A stretch of 38,329 nucleotides of DNA from an uncultured Phocaeicola sp. (GTDB lineage: Bacteria > Bacteroidota > Bacteroidia > Bacteroidales > Bacteroidaceae). A program made the translations under genes and the position numbers. Location of the stretch: positions 1 to 38,329 of the forward strand of contig CAOYQO010000029.1 in NCBI GenBank assembly GCA_948566455.1. The letters are read 5' to 3'. A model generated the notes under the pieces. The model was not told where the DNA came from and did not search any database. It saw nothing but the letters and a program-made list of their open reading frames with translations. This document shows, piece by piece, positions 17,357 to 26,115 of the stretch (position 1 is its first letter; each line of letters begins with the position of its first letter).

Positions 17357-19669
17357 TTATTTTACTTTTTCGTCTTTTGAAAATGAATAAGGCAAATCAC
17401 TTTCTTGTGTTCCACGCTGCATATTCGGACGGTCGGTCATCTTGAAGTCAATAGTACCGCCTTGTAACAATTCGTTATGCTTCAAATAATTCTTGGTATA
17501 AACAGTACCGTTTACACGCATTTCATCTACATATCGGTTGGTATCGCTGTTATCCGATGCGGTTATTACCAAGTTCTTTCCGTTTTCAAAATGAAGTGTC
17601 GCCTTCTTGAACAACGGAGCACCCAGAATATACTCATCCGTACCGGGACATACCGGATAGAACCCTAATGCGGAGAATACATACCATGCCGAAGTCTGAC
17701 CATTGTCTTCATCACCGCAATATCCGTCCGGACCGGCTGTATACATACGGTTCATCACCTCACGCAACCAATATTGCGCTTTCCAAGGCTGGCCTGCATA
17801 GTCATACAGATAAATCATGTGCTGGATGGGCTGGTTTCCATGTGCATAGTTACCCATGTTCATGACTGTCATTTCACGAATCTCATGAATTACCTGTCCG
17901 TAATAGCTATCATCAAAGATGGGGGGAACCGAAAAGACAGAATCAAGCATGGTAACGAACATTTCCTTACCTCCCATCAAATCAATCAATCCCTGAGGGT
18001 CATGGAATACAGACCAGGAATAATGCCAGCTGTTTCCTTCCGTAAAGTCACCTCCCCATTTCAACGGCGAGAATTCAGGAGCGAACTTGCCGTCCTTCTG
18101 CTTGCCACGCATCAATTTACTTTCCGAATCAAACAGGTTCTTATAGTTCATGGCACGTTTGGCAAAAAGTGCGATTTCCTTCTTCGGACGCTTCAACTCT
18201 TTCGCCAGCTGATAAATACACCAGTCATCGTATGCATATTCCAATGTACGGGCTGCATTCTCATGAATCTTCACATCACAAGGCACATAGCCCAGCTTGT
18301 TATAATATTCATATCCCAGACGTCCGGTAGAAGAAACTTCAGGATGTACGGCTTCCGTTCCATGAATCAGTCCTTTGTATAATGTTTCCACATCTTCCAC
18401 ACGTACTCCTTTCAGATAAGCATCGACCAAGATAGAAGCTGAATTATTGCCGACCATGCAACCACGATGACCGGGGCTGGCCCATTCGGGGAAGAAACCG
18501 CTTTCCTTATAAGTATTAACCAAACCTTCCTGTATCTCCTTATTTACCGAAGGATACATCAGGTTCAAGAAAGGGAACAAGCAACGGAATGTATCCCAGA
18601 AACCTGTATCCGTATACATATATCCCGGCAGCGTTTCGCCATTGTAAGGACTGTAATGAACAGGTTGTCCGTTGGCATCCAGTTCATAGAATTTACGCGG
18701 AAACAACAAGGAACGGTACAAGCAGGAATAGAAAGTGCGGTATTGATCCAATGTTCCACCTTCCACCTCTACTTTACCTAAGGCCTCATTCCAAGCCTCT
18801 TTACCTTTCTGTACCAATACTTCAAAACTGTCACCACCCAATTCCTTCAGGTTCCGAATTGCTTGTTCAGGACTGATGAATGAAGAGGCCACACGGGCAT
18901 GAACTACTTCACCTTTCTTTGTCTTGAAACCGATAACGGCTCCGGTATGGAAATCAGTCTGCTCCAGTTTACCTTCTTTCAAGGTTACAGGAACACTGCC
19001 ATCCGGTTTTTCAGGCTGTACATCATTAGAGAACGTAGCCTCATAAGTAAACGGCTTATCAAACTCAATAACGAAATAATTCTTGAAGTTGGCAGGAACA
19101 CCACCACTGTTACGGGTAGTATAGCCCACGATTTTGTTTTCTCCGGGAATCACCTTGACAGACGAACCACGATCAAAAGCATCCACCACTACATATGAAT
19201 CATTCTCAGGAAAAGTGAAACGGAACATTACGGCACGCTCCGTAGGAACCATTTCGGTTACGACATCATGTTCTGCCAAATAAACCTTATAATAATAAGG
19301 TTTTGCAATTTCAGCTTTATGAGAGAACCAGCTTGCACGCTTGTCCTCTTCAAATTCCGGTTTTCCTGTTACGGGCATGATGGAAAATTGACCATAGTCA
19401 TTAATCCACGGACTGGGCTGATGGGTTTGTTTGAAACCACGGATTTTATTAGCCGTATAAACATACTGCCATCCGTCCCCCATCTTTCCTGTCTGGGGAG
19501 TCCAGAAATTCATACCCCACGGGCGGGATATGGCAGGATAAGTATTTCCTGTAGAGAGTTCAAAGGAAGACTGTGTACCTACCAACGGACTCACATAGTC
19601 TGCATAATCCTTTGCCTGTACAAACAGCGTGACACACAGCGCTACAACTGATAGAAATAGTTTTTTCAT
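17357..19669 (-). CDS. GH92 alpha-mannosidase, probable alpha-1,2-specific
   Basis: A 770-aa calcium-dependent inverting exo-alpha-mannosidase of family GH92. A type I signal peptide ending in VQA suggests a soluble periplasmic enzyme. The putative catalytic acid is E544 in TEGNSWHYSW; the base region is GDEDNGQ (D653, D655). These keep the 109-residue spacing of E533 and D642/D644 in the Bacteroides alpha-1,2-mannosidase BT3990. The pair H595-E596 in VIHEIREM falls where BT3990 has His584-Glu585, residues tied to alpha-1,2 specificity. The other two GH92 proteins here lack this pair. It is the last gene of the tightly spaced sigma-FecR-GH92-GH92 run, 29 nt after the previous gene. Confidence 0.93.
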   Translation of the reverse strand: MKKLFLSVVALCVTLFVQAKDYADYVSPLVGTQSSFELSTGNTYPAISRPWGMNFWTPQTGKMGDGWQYVYTANKIRGFKQTHQPSPWINDYGQFSIMPVTGKPEFEEDKRASWFSHKAEIAKPYYYKVYLAEHDVVTEMVPTERAVMFRFTFPENDSYVVVDAFDRGSSVKVIPGENKIVGYTTRNSGGVPANFKNYFVIEFDKPFTYEATFSNDVQPEKPDGSVPVTLKEGKLEQTDFHTGAVIGFKTKKGEVVHARVASSFISPEQAIRNLKELGGDSFEVLVQKGKEAWNEALGKVEVEGGTLDQYRTFYSCLYRSLLFPRKFYELDANGQPVHYSPYNGETLPGYMYTDTGFWDTFRCLFPFLNLMYPSVNKEIQEGLVNTYKESGFFPEWASPGHRGCMVGNNSASILVDAYLKGVRVEDVETLYKGLIHGTEAVHPEVSSTGRLGYEYYNKLGYVPCDVKIHENAARTLEYAYDDWCIYQLAKELKRPKKEIALFAKRAMNYKNLFDSESKLMRGKQKDGKFAPEFSPLKWGGDFTEGNSWHYSWSVFHDPQGLIDLMGGKEMFVTMLDSVFSVPPIFDDSYYGQVIHEIREMTVMNMGNYAHGNQPIQHMIYLYDYAGQPWKAQYWLREVMNRMYTAGPDGYCGDEDNGQTSAWYVFSALGFYPVCPGTDEYILGAPLFKKATLHFENGKNLVITASDNSDTNRYVDEMRVNGTVYTKNYLKHNELLQGGTIDFKMTDRPNMQRGTQESDLPYSFSKDEKVK

Positions 19670-19698
19670 GATATTGCTATTTGGGTTAAGTTATACTT

Positions 19699-21981
19699 TT
19701 AATTCTTCACCTGTTTTCCCCATTCCGTCGGTACGGGACTCATGGTAATCTCCATCGTTCCTCCACGTACCAGATCATCATGGGTAAAGAAAGGAACATC
19801 CAGCGGTTTTCCGTTCAACAAAACCGACTCAATATACTTATTGGTCTTCGAATTATTGTGGGTACGGATAACGAAAGTCTTGCGGTCGGGCAAATTAATC
19901 GTCACCTCCTCAAACAACGGACGTCCGATAGAATAAACCGGCTTACCGGGACATACCTGATAGAAGCCCATGGAATTCAAAATATACCAGGCAGACATCT
20001 GACCGCAATCTTCATTACCCGACAAGCCGTCAGGAGCATTGAAATACTGGTTATACAGCACACTGTCAACCAATTCCTGAGTACGCCATGGACGGTTTAC
20101 ATAGTTATACATATGAGTAATGTGATGACTAGGCTCATTACCATGCGCATACTGGCCTATCAGTCCTGTGATATCAGCAGAGGTAGCCTCCCCTTCCAAC
20201 TGGGAAGAAACCGTAAACAAGGAGTCCAGCTTTCCTACGAAAGCATCCTCCCCACCCATCAAATTCACCAGTCCCGGGATATCATGCGGAACAAACCAAG
20301 TCCATTGCCATGCAGTACCCTCGCAATAATCATCATTACGGTGATTGGAAGAACGGGGATTGAACGGAGTACGCCATTCACCTTTACTATCCAATCCACG
20401 CATGAAACGGGTGGCAGGATCAAAATAAAATTCGTAAGCATCTGCAAAACGGGCATACTTCTCCTTGGTTTCAGTATCTCCCAAGCTGTCTGCCAGCACG
20501 GAGATACACCAGTCATCATACGCATACTCCAATGCTTTCGCTACCGATTCATTCTCACGGTCACATGGAATATAGCCAAGAGTATTCTTATAATAACGTG
20601 CTTTGGGCATAACATATGGAATCAGCCAATCGGGAGCTACAATACCGGTAGTGTCATATTCCGCTGCACGCAGACATGCCTTGTAAGCTTCCTGCACATC
20701 AAAATCGCGGTATCCCTTCACATAAGAATCGGTTACCAACGAAGCCGCATGATATCCCACCATAGTTCCGGTATAATTGGACACACAGTCCCATTTCGGA
20801 AAGATACCACCTTCCTGATGCTTCTTTATTAATGAACGGATAAACTCCGTATTCAACTGAGGATCGACAATAGTCAGTAACGGATGTAACGCACGGAAAG
20901 TATCCCACAAAGAGAAAATGGTATAAACCGGATGTTTCATGTCGGTGGTATGCACTTTCAAATCCATTCCCAAGTAACGCCCGTCTACATCTGTAAACAG
21001 ATTGGGACTTAGGAAAGCATGATACATAGCCGTATAGAAAATGGCACGCTGGTCTTCATCATTGGTTTTGACTGCAATCTTTGACAAGCATTCATTCCAT
21101 TTCTTCTTAGCATCGGCACGCACTCCATCAAAATTCCAACCGGGCATCTCAGCCTGGAGGTTCTTATAAGCACCTTCCGCATCAACAGAAGAGATAGAGA
21201 ACTTAGCCAGCACTTGTTCATCTTTCGCCGTTTCAAAATGCAAAAGCATTTTACATACAGGAATCTGTTTGTCATTTTCCTGAACAGTATCCGTGTACAA
21301 GGTATACGTAAAGGGTTTGGAAAATACGGCATAAAAATAAAGATCCTGTCGGTATGCCCAATAGGCACTGCGTTTGCGCCCCCGCAACACAGTATCATTC
21401 ACTGCCTCCACTTCCATTACCTGATTGATTTGTTGCTGAATATTATAGTCCATATCCAAGATAAATCCAGACTCCTTACTTTCCGGAAAAGTATACCGAT
21501 GCATTGCCGCACGCTCTGTCGAAGTCAGTTCGGCTTTTACCCCGTATGTATCCAGAAAAACAGAATAATATCCCGGTTCGGCATATTCCTTTTCATGAGA
21601 AAAAGCCGATGCGAAAGGACGCTTCTGGCTTTCTGTTCCCAAGAAATCAGTACGCTGCACACCTACAGTCGGCATCAACAGGAAATCTCCGAAATCCGCA
21701 CACCCTGTACCACTAAGACGTGTATGGGCAAAACCATTGATCGTAGTATCTTCATAATAATATCCGGAACAGGAATCCCAACCGTCAATACGAGTATCCG
21801 GCCCCGGCTGTATCATGCCATGAGGAACCATAGCACCCGGATGAGTATGCCCATGGCCTCCTGTACCAATAAAAGGATTGACATAATGGGTGTAATCATT
21901 CATTTCATTGCCCTCAGAATCACATGCAGTGAAACACAATAACCCTAGAAGACAGCCGCTTAAGAGCATGTTGATTTTCAT
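19699..21981 (-). CDS. GH92 alpha-mannosidase lipoprotein (linkage undetermined)
   Basis: A 760-aa GH92 enzyme; the signal ends in LCFTAC (C20). Acidic residues after the cysteine (CDSEGNE) may favour surface display. The N-terminal beta-sandwich begins VNPFIGTGGHGHTHPGA, and the (alpha/alpha)6 domain carries the catalytic acid E554 in YCEGTAWQW and the base D658 in GNEDCGQMSAWY. GNEPSHH is present, but the His-Glu pair of alpha-1,2 enzymes is absent (the region reads EATSADITGL), so alpha-1,3, alpha-1,6 or another linkage is more likely. It begins 17 nt after the FecR gene, so it is probably co-transcribed with sigma and anti-sigma genes. Confidence 0.93.
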   Translation of the reverse strand: MKINMLLSGCLLGLLCFTACDSEGNEMNDYTHYVNPFIGTGGHGHTHPGAMVPHGMIQPGPDTRIDGWDSCSGYYYEDTTINGFAHTRLSGTGCADFGDFLLMPTVGVQRTDFLGTESQKRPFASAFSHEKEYAEPGYYSVFLDTYGVKAELTSTERAAMHRYTFPESKESGFILDMDYNIQQQINQVMEVEAVNDTVLRGRKRSAYWAYRQDLYFYAVFSKPFTYTLYTDTVQENDKQIPVCKMLLHFETAKDEQVLAKFSISSVDAEGAYKNLQAEMPGWNFDGVRADAKKKWNECLSKIAVKTNDEDQRAIFYTAMYHAFLSPNLFTDVDGRYLGMDLKVHTTDMKHPVYTIFSLWDTFRALHPLLTIVDPQLNTEFIRSLIKKHQEGGIFPKWDCVSNYTGTMVGYHAASLVTDSYVKGYRDFDVQEAYKACLRAAEYDTTGIVAPDWLIPYVMPKARYYKNTLGYIPCDRENESVAKALEYAYDDWCISVLADSLGDTETKEKYARFADAYEFYFDPATRFMRGLDSKGEWRTPFNPRSSNHRNDDYCEGTAWQWTWFVPHDIPGLVNLMGGEDAFVGKLDSLFTVSSQLEGEATSADITGLIGQYAHGNEPSHHITHMYNYVNRPWRTQELVDSVLYNQYFNAPDGLSGNEDCGQMSAWYILNSMGFYQVCPGKPVYSIGRPLFEEVTINLPDRKTFVIRTHNNSKTNKYIESVLLNGKPLDVPFFTHDDLVRGGTMEITMSPVPTEWGKQVKN

Positions 21982-21998
21982 AGATCTTTATTTAAAAA

Positions 21999-22991
21999 TT
22001 ATTTTGTTTCCGATGAGATAAATATATTGTTATCATCTACTTTCTTATAATTGAAAGGAATAGAGTTACGCAAAGAATTCAGCACAGACTCTATATTATC
22101 TTTCTTTTTCAGTACACCTGAATAAGTATTAGTACTGTCTACATCCGGTGAAAGGATTATCTTCACTCCATAGAACCGTTCCAATGCTGCCGCAATCTGG
22201 AAAATAGATGACTTTTCAAATGGAATCAAGTCATTATGCCAGACTATCTCCATCTTGGGATCGACCTGTTTTACTTGCATCCGCCCTGTTACCCTGTTTA
22301 AAACGGCTTTTTGTCCCGGCAACAAAGTAATTCTTCCTTTGTCCGATTTATCTTTTACCTCAACTTCACCCTCTATCAAGGTTGTTTCCGCAAAACTGTT
22401 ATCCGGACGACATTTTATATTGAAAGAGGTTCCCAAGACCCTGACATCCATTGCCGGGCTTTTTACCATGAAAGGTTTCTCATGATTACGTGCTACTTCA
22501 AAATAAGCTTCTCCATCCAGATATACATGACGTTCCTTTCCTTCAAAAGCACGCGGATATTTTAAAACAGACGACTGGTTCAACCATACTTTTGTCCCGT
22601 CAGGCAACAACATCTCACGCACTTGTCCATGAGCAGCCGATGCTACCACCAATTCCTCCGCTTTATTCCGGAACCAATAGGCCAATCCCGCAGCCAGCAC
22701 CATCACACCCACTATAGCAGCTGCATAACGCAACACACTTCTAAGCTTGAACACCTCTTGTTTCTTCTGATTTTCCCGTTTCAATCTTCTACCCAACCTG
22801 CGCTCTGCCCTCACTACCAGATTTTCCTCCTCAAAGGGGAATTTACCTAACTGATAAATCTCCTCCATACGGAACAGCTCTCCGGCATTCTCATCAGATT
22901 CTTTCATCCATTCATTGATAAGAACAAAATCCTCCTCCGAGCATCGGTTTTCCAAATACCTGATAATAATATCTTCGTTAAGTTTACTCAT
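21999..22991 (-). CDS. FecR-family anti-sigma factor of the PUL
   Basis: A 330-aa protein. A cytoplasmic N-terminal region (about 1-87) contains IIRYLENRCSEEDFVLINEWM. A transmembrane helix lies at about 88-107 (YAAAIVGVMVLAAGLAYWF). A periplasmic FecR domain at about 120-215 contains LPDGTKVWLNQSS and VRVLGTSFNIK. A DUF4974-like C-terminal domain at about 250-325 contains FYGVKIILSPDV. It would restrain the sigma factor encoded 28 nt upstream until the SusC STN domain signals substrate. GH92 genes follow at 17 nt, so regulator and enzymes likely share one mRNA. Confidence 0.92.
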   Translation of the reverse strand: MSKLNEDIIIRYLENRCSEEDFVLINEWMKESDENAGELFRMEEIYQLGKFPFEEENLVVRAERRLGRRLKRENQKKQEVFKLRSVLRYAAAIVGVMVLAAGLAYWFRNKAEELVVASAAHGQVREMLLPDGTKVWLNQSSVLKYPRAFEGKERHVYLDGEAYFEVARNHEKPFMVKSPAMDVRVLGTSFNIKCRPDNSFAETTLIEGEVEVKDKSDKGRITLLPGQKAVLNRVTGRMQVKQVDPKMEIVWHNDLIPFEKSSIFQIAAALERFYGVKIILSPDVDSTNTYSGVLKKKDNIESVLNSLRNSIPFNYKKVDDNNIFISSETK

Positions 22992-23019
22992 CTTTTTCCC
23001 TATTCATATAGTAAACAAT

Positions 23020-23595
23020 TCAACTTGTAAAAACACTTAGCAGTTTTGCTGAAAATATAATCAATGACAATAATAAATGGCTGAGACGTTCGCGCAAAAA
23101 TTTCAAGGCCTTATACATATGTGCCTCTACGGTACATAAAGAAATGCCAAGAGTATCAGCGATTTCCTTGTTTTTCATATCATGAAGATAGCTCAGTTTA
23201 AACACCTCCTTACATTTATCCGGCAATTCATTAATCGCTCCAAAAATTTCCTGACGCAATTCCTGATTCTCTATCTTTTTAATGACTTCGGCATGATCCG
23301 GCTGGTAATATTGCAATTTTCGTTCATAGATTTCTATCATTGCCGCACTGTAGTTATTCTCTATAACCTGATGCTTCAATAAATTTATAGCCTTGGTATA
23401 TACAGAACGATAAAGGAAAGCTAAAATCTGCTCTCCTATGACGACTGAATCTCTCCGCCTCCACAACTCCACAAAAACATCCTGCACTACATCTTCGGCT
23501 TCTTCGGTACCGACCAGCCGTGTCGCATAGAACAACAGCTTAGGATAGCATTGACGAAAGACGGCCTTATAGGTGTCATCAAGTTCCTCGTTCAT
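23020..23595 (-). CDS. ECF-type sigma factor of the PUL
   Basis: A sigma-70 family ECF protein of 191 aa from the ATG at 23595 (MNEELDDTYK); the frame is open to an ATG at 23652 giving 210 aa. The shorter start is preferred because family members usually begin just before region 2 and the longer one would begin inside an inverted repeat region. Region 2 includes CYPKLLFYATRLVGTEEAEDVVQDVF and region 4 contains KEIADTLGISLCTVEAHMYKAL. The C-terminus is strikingly hydrophobic (LLLSLIIFSAKLLSVF), which could contact the membrane. It heads the sigma-FecR-GH92-GH92 run. Confidence 0.88.
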   Translation of the reverse strand: MNEELDDTYKAVFRQCYPKLLFYATRLVGTEEAEDVVQDVFVELWRRRDSVVIGEQILAFLYRSVYTKAINLLKHQVIENNYSAAMIEIYERKLQYYQPDHAEVIKKIENQELRQEIFGAINELPDKCKEVFKLSYLHDMKNKEIADTLGISLCTVEAHMYKALKFLRERLSHLLLSLIIFSAKLLSVFTS

Positions 23596-23659
23596 ATTAT
23601 ATAATTCACCTTTGTATGAAGGAGAGAGCCAATGTTCCAAATAACGATCCAATCATCCA

Positions 23660-23723
23660 CTGTAGAGGCAAAAAGCTTCCGCTCATCATACAATTTTCAG
23701 GCAGATTCAAACCGCCTCTACAG
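23660..23723. repeat. Long-range perfect inverted repeat upstream of the sigma gene
   Basis: CTGTAGAGGC (23660-23669) and GCCTCTACAG (23714-23723) are perfect 10-bp reverse complements separated by 44 nt. They lie between the GH92 stop (23800) and the preferred sigma start (23595). No T-run follows, so a plain terminator is unlikely; an operator or mRNA fold is possible. Confidence 0.55.
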
Positions 23724-23799
23724 CAAAACGATAACAAATATTACTTTTAACTCACCTCCTGTACAATTACAATTCTTAATAAGTTGAACCAATTATTAT

Positions 23800-26040
23800 C
23801 TATCTATACCAAATATTTCCCGGTTCCGGACCCATTTCAAATTCTACAGTAGCACCATCCATTATTTGCCGGTGTGTGATATAGCTCTTATCGTATGGTT
23901 GCCCATTTACTTTCACCGACTGGATATAGATATTTTCACGACTTACTCCAGGGGCCAGTACTGTGAACGTTTTTCCATTATCCAGATGCATCTGTATCTC
24001 GGGGAACAACGGCGTACCAATCTCATATTCACCACTTACCGGATTGACAGGATAAAATCCCATAGCACTGAATACATACCAGGCAGACATCTGTCCACAA
24101 TCCTCATTTCCACACAGTCCGGCAGGTGCATTGAAATAAAGGTCATGCATGACCTGCGCCGCATACTTCTGAGTTTTCCAAGGCTGACGTACCTTATTAT
24201 ACAAATAAATCACATGATGGCTAGGCTCATTACCATGAGCATACTGGCCAATCATACCTGTACTGAAAAGAGGCAAATCTGCATTACCAGCCGGGATATA
24301 AGTAAACATACTATCCAACTTTTCCGTAAAACGATCCTTACCACCAGTCAAGGCAATTAGCCCCTTAATATCCTGCTGTACAGACCAAAAGTACTGCCAA
24401 CCGTTACTTTCACAAATGTGGGCAGTGTAGTCATCCGGGCTGAAATTAGGTTGGAATACTCCTTTATCATCTATCGGCTGCATGAAGCTTGACGCCGGAT
24501 TGAACACATTGCGATAATTCTGAGAACGCTTGTAGAATTCGTCCGCTAATTGAGTCCTCCCCATCTTCCGGGCCATTTCGGCTATGCAATAATCATCAAA
24601 AGCATATTCTAATGTTTTGGAAAGCGACCAATTTTCCGCATTATATTCATCCTTTATATTATAAGGTATATATCCTAATTTTTTATACAGACCAATGCCG
24701 CGATAATCATCCAAGTTAGCAGTAGCCACACAAGCCTCCAATGCCTTCTCTGCATCAAAATCACCAATACCTTTCAAATAAGCATCGACAATAACAGGTA
24801 CAGCGTGGTAGCCAATCATCATATCCGTTTCACTTCCCCAAAAATTCCATACCGGCAAACGTCCGTTCTGTTCATAAAAAGCAATGAATGATTTCACCAT
24901 ATCATTGACACGCTGAGGTTCCGTATAAGTAAATAACGGATGTGCGGCACGATAAGTATCCCACAATGAAAAAGTTCCATAATTCACCCAACCATCCGTC
25001 TGATGAATTTTCTTATCGGGACCATAATAAGCCCCGTCCACATCACTATAAATAGTCGGGGCAATCATTGTATGATACAATGCTGTATAAAAATTAACCT
25101 TATCGTCCTTGTTATCACCTGTTACCTCTATTTTTCCCAACTGACGGTTCCAATTATCTTTAGTTTCAGCCAAATATTTATCGAAATCATTGTGAGGTGC
25201 TTCAGCCGCCATGTTTTTAGCAGCACCTTCCATGCTTACTCCCGAAAGAGCAGTACTCAGAACAATCTGCTCTCCTTTTTCCGTATCAAAATTAAAACGG
25301 GCGATATAAGCCGTACCTACACGTTTACCTTTCAAAGCAATGGCAGTAGTATCCATCTCTACCGAGGCAAACGGTTTGGAGAAACGAGTGCGGAAATACA
25401 CATGCTGGCCTCTTGCCCATCCTTCGGAAAAACGATATCCCTGAATGGTGCATGAGTCAATTATCTCAATATAAGAATCATTGGTAAAGTCCCAATTCAT
25501 CGCTTTCTTCAGATTCAGAAAGACAGCCGACTCTCCTTCAGGAAACGTATAACGCTGTATACCGCAACGCTCTGTAGCAGTTAACTCCACATTGATATCA
25601 TAATCTTTCAGCAACACGCGATAATAACCAGCTGAAGCCTCTTCATCCGCATGAGAGAATTTGGAATAGATGCCTAAAGGAGCTTCCGCTTCCTGATAAG
25701 GCAAAGTTACAGGCATGAAAGAGATATCATACAAGTCTCCGGCTCCCGTTCCCGACAAATGGGTATGACTGAATCCGGCAATCGTACTGTCCGGATAAAA
25801 ATAACCGGAAATACGGTCCCATCCGGGCAAACCGTTATCCGGACTAAGTTGTACCATTCCGAAAGGCGCTTGCGCTCCCGGATAAGTATTGCCGGTAAAA
25901 TCGGTTCCGATAAACGGATTCACCAATTGGGTATAATCGGTTGACGGCTGGGTTTGTTTATTGGACACACAGGCTCCAAATGCCACTAAAGAAATGAATA
26001 GCGCGAGAACAGGTGTTTTCATACTTAAGAGGTTTTTCAT
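23800..26040 (-). CDS. GH92 alpha-mannosidase lipoprotein, first gene of the PUL
   Basis: A GH92 enzyme of 746 aa from the ATG at 26040, with a lipobox ending VAFGAC. The residues after the cysteine (VSNKQTQ) are not acidic, so a periplasm-facing anchor is more likely. The N-terminal domain begins VNPFIGTDFTGNTYPGAQAPFG. The catalytic acid is the Glu of ICESNGWQYFW and the base the Asp of GNEDCGQMSAWYVFS. GNEPSHH is present and the alpha-1,2 His-Glu pair is absent. The frame reaches back to 26064, but that ATG would overlap the promoter box at 26061-26054; a later ATG at 26022 is also possible and would give a more usual leader length. Confidence 0.93.
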   Translation of the reverse strand: MKNLLSMKTPVLALFISLVAFGACVSNKQTQPSTDYTQLVNPFIGTDFTGNTYPGAQAPFGMVQLSPDNGLPGWDRISGYFYPDSTIAGFSHTHLSGTGAGDLYDISFMPVTLPYQEAEAPLGIYSKFSHADEEASAGYYRVLLKDYDINVELTATERCGIQRYTFPEGESAVFLNLKKAMNWDFTNDSYIEIIDSCTIQGYRFSEGWARGQHVYFRTRFSKPFASVEMDTTAIALKGKRVGTAYIARFNFDTEKGEQIVLSTALSGVSMEGAAKNMAAEAPHNDFDKYLAETKDNWNRQLGKIEVTGDNKDDKVNFYTALYHTMIAPTIYSDVDGAYYGPDKKIHQTDGWVNYGTFSLWDTYRAAHPLFTYTEPQRVNDMVKSFIAFYEQNGRLPVWNFWGSETDMMIGYHAVPVIVDAYLKGIGDFDAEKALEACVATANLDDYRGIGLYKKLGYIPYNIKDEYNAENWSLSKTLEYAFDDYCIAEMARKMGRTQLADEFYKRSQNYRNVFNPASSFMQPIDDKGVFQPNFSPDDYTAHICESNGWQYFWSVQQDIKGLIALTGGKDRFTEKLDSMFTYIPAGNADLPLFSTGMIGQYAHGNEPSHHVIYLYNKVRQPWKTQKYAAQVMHDLYFNAPAGLCGNEDCGQMSAWYVFSAMGFYPVNPVSGEYEIGTPLFPEIQMHLDNGKTFTVLAPGVSRENIYIQSVKVNGQPYDKSYITHRQIMDGATVEFEMGPEPGNIWYR

Positions 26041-26053
26041 TATTACTTTGTTA

Positions 26054-26083
26054 CAAAAATACACATTATAATAATATGAACAA
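26054..26083 (-). promoter_or_regulatory. Well-matched promoter for the first PUL gene
   Basis: Minus strand: -33 TTG at 26083-26081, a 19-nt spacer, and -7 TATTTTTG at 26061-26054. This fits the Bacteroidetes housekeeping consensus. The start codon follows after 13 nt (26040) or 31 nt (26022). Confidence 0.7.
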
Positions 26084-26094
26084 CCTTATTATAA
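26066..26094. repeat. 9-bp inverted repeat around the -33 element
   Basis: TTATAATAA (26066-26074) and TTATTATAA (26086-26094) are perfect reverse complements with an 11-nt gap that contains the -33 TTG. Half-site centres are 20 bp apart. Position and symmetry suggest an operator, though AT-rich repeats arise easily by chance. Confidence 0.45.
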
Positions 26095-26115
26095 AAAACA
26101 CTTAGCTTTAATTCA

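Noticed and set aside
19780..20832. 350-codon plus-strand open frame
   Set aside because: It lies fully opposite a GH92 gene with intact catalytic motifs, and no recognisable domain is seen.
17357..26040. The three GH92 genes as a recent tandem duplication
   Set aside because: Signal peptides, active-site neighbourhoods and loops differ widely, and other genes separate the third copy. Ancient paralogy or separate gain fits better.
19699..26040. The GNEPSHH motif as a marker of alpha-1,2 specificity
   Set aside because: By residue spacing from the catalytic Glu, the BT3990 His-Glu pair falls about 17 residues before this motif, so the motif itself does not report linkage.
26040..26064. Upstream ATG of the first GH92 gene
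   Set aside because: It overlaps the -7 box at 26061-26054 and would place extra residues before the lipoprotein signal.
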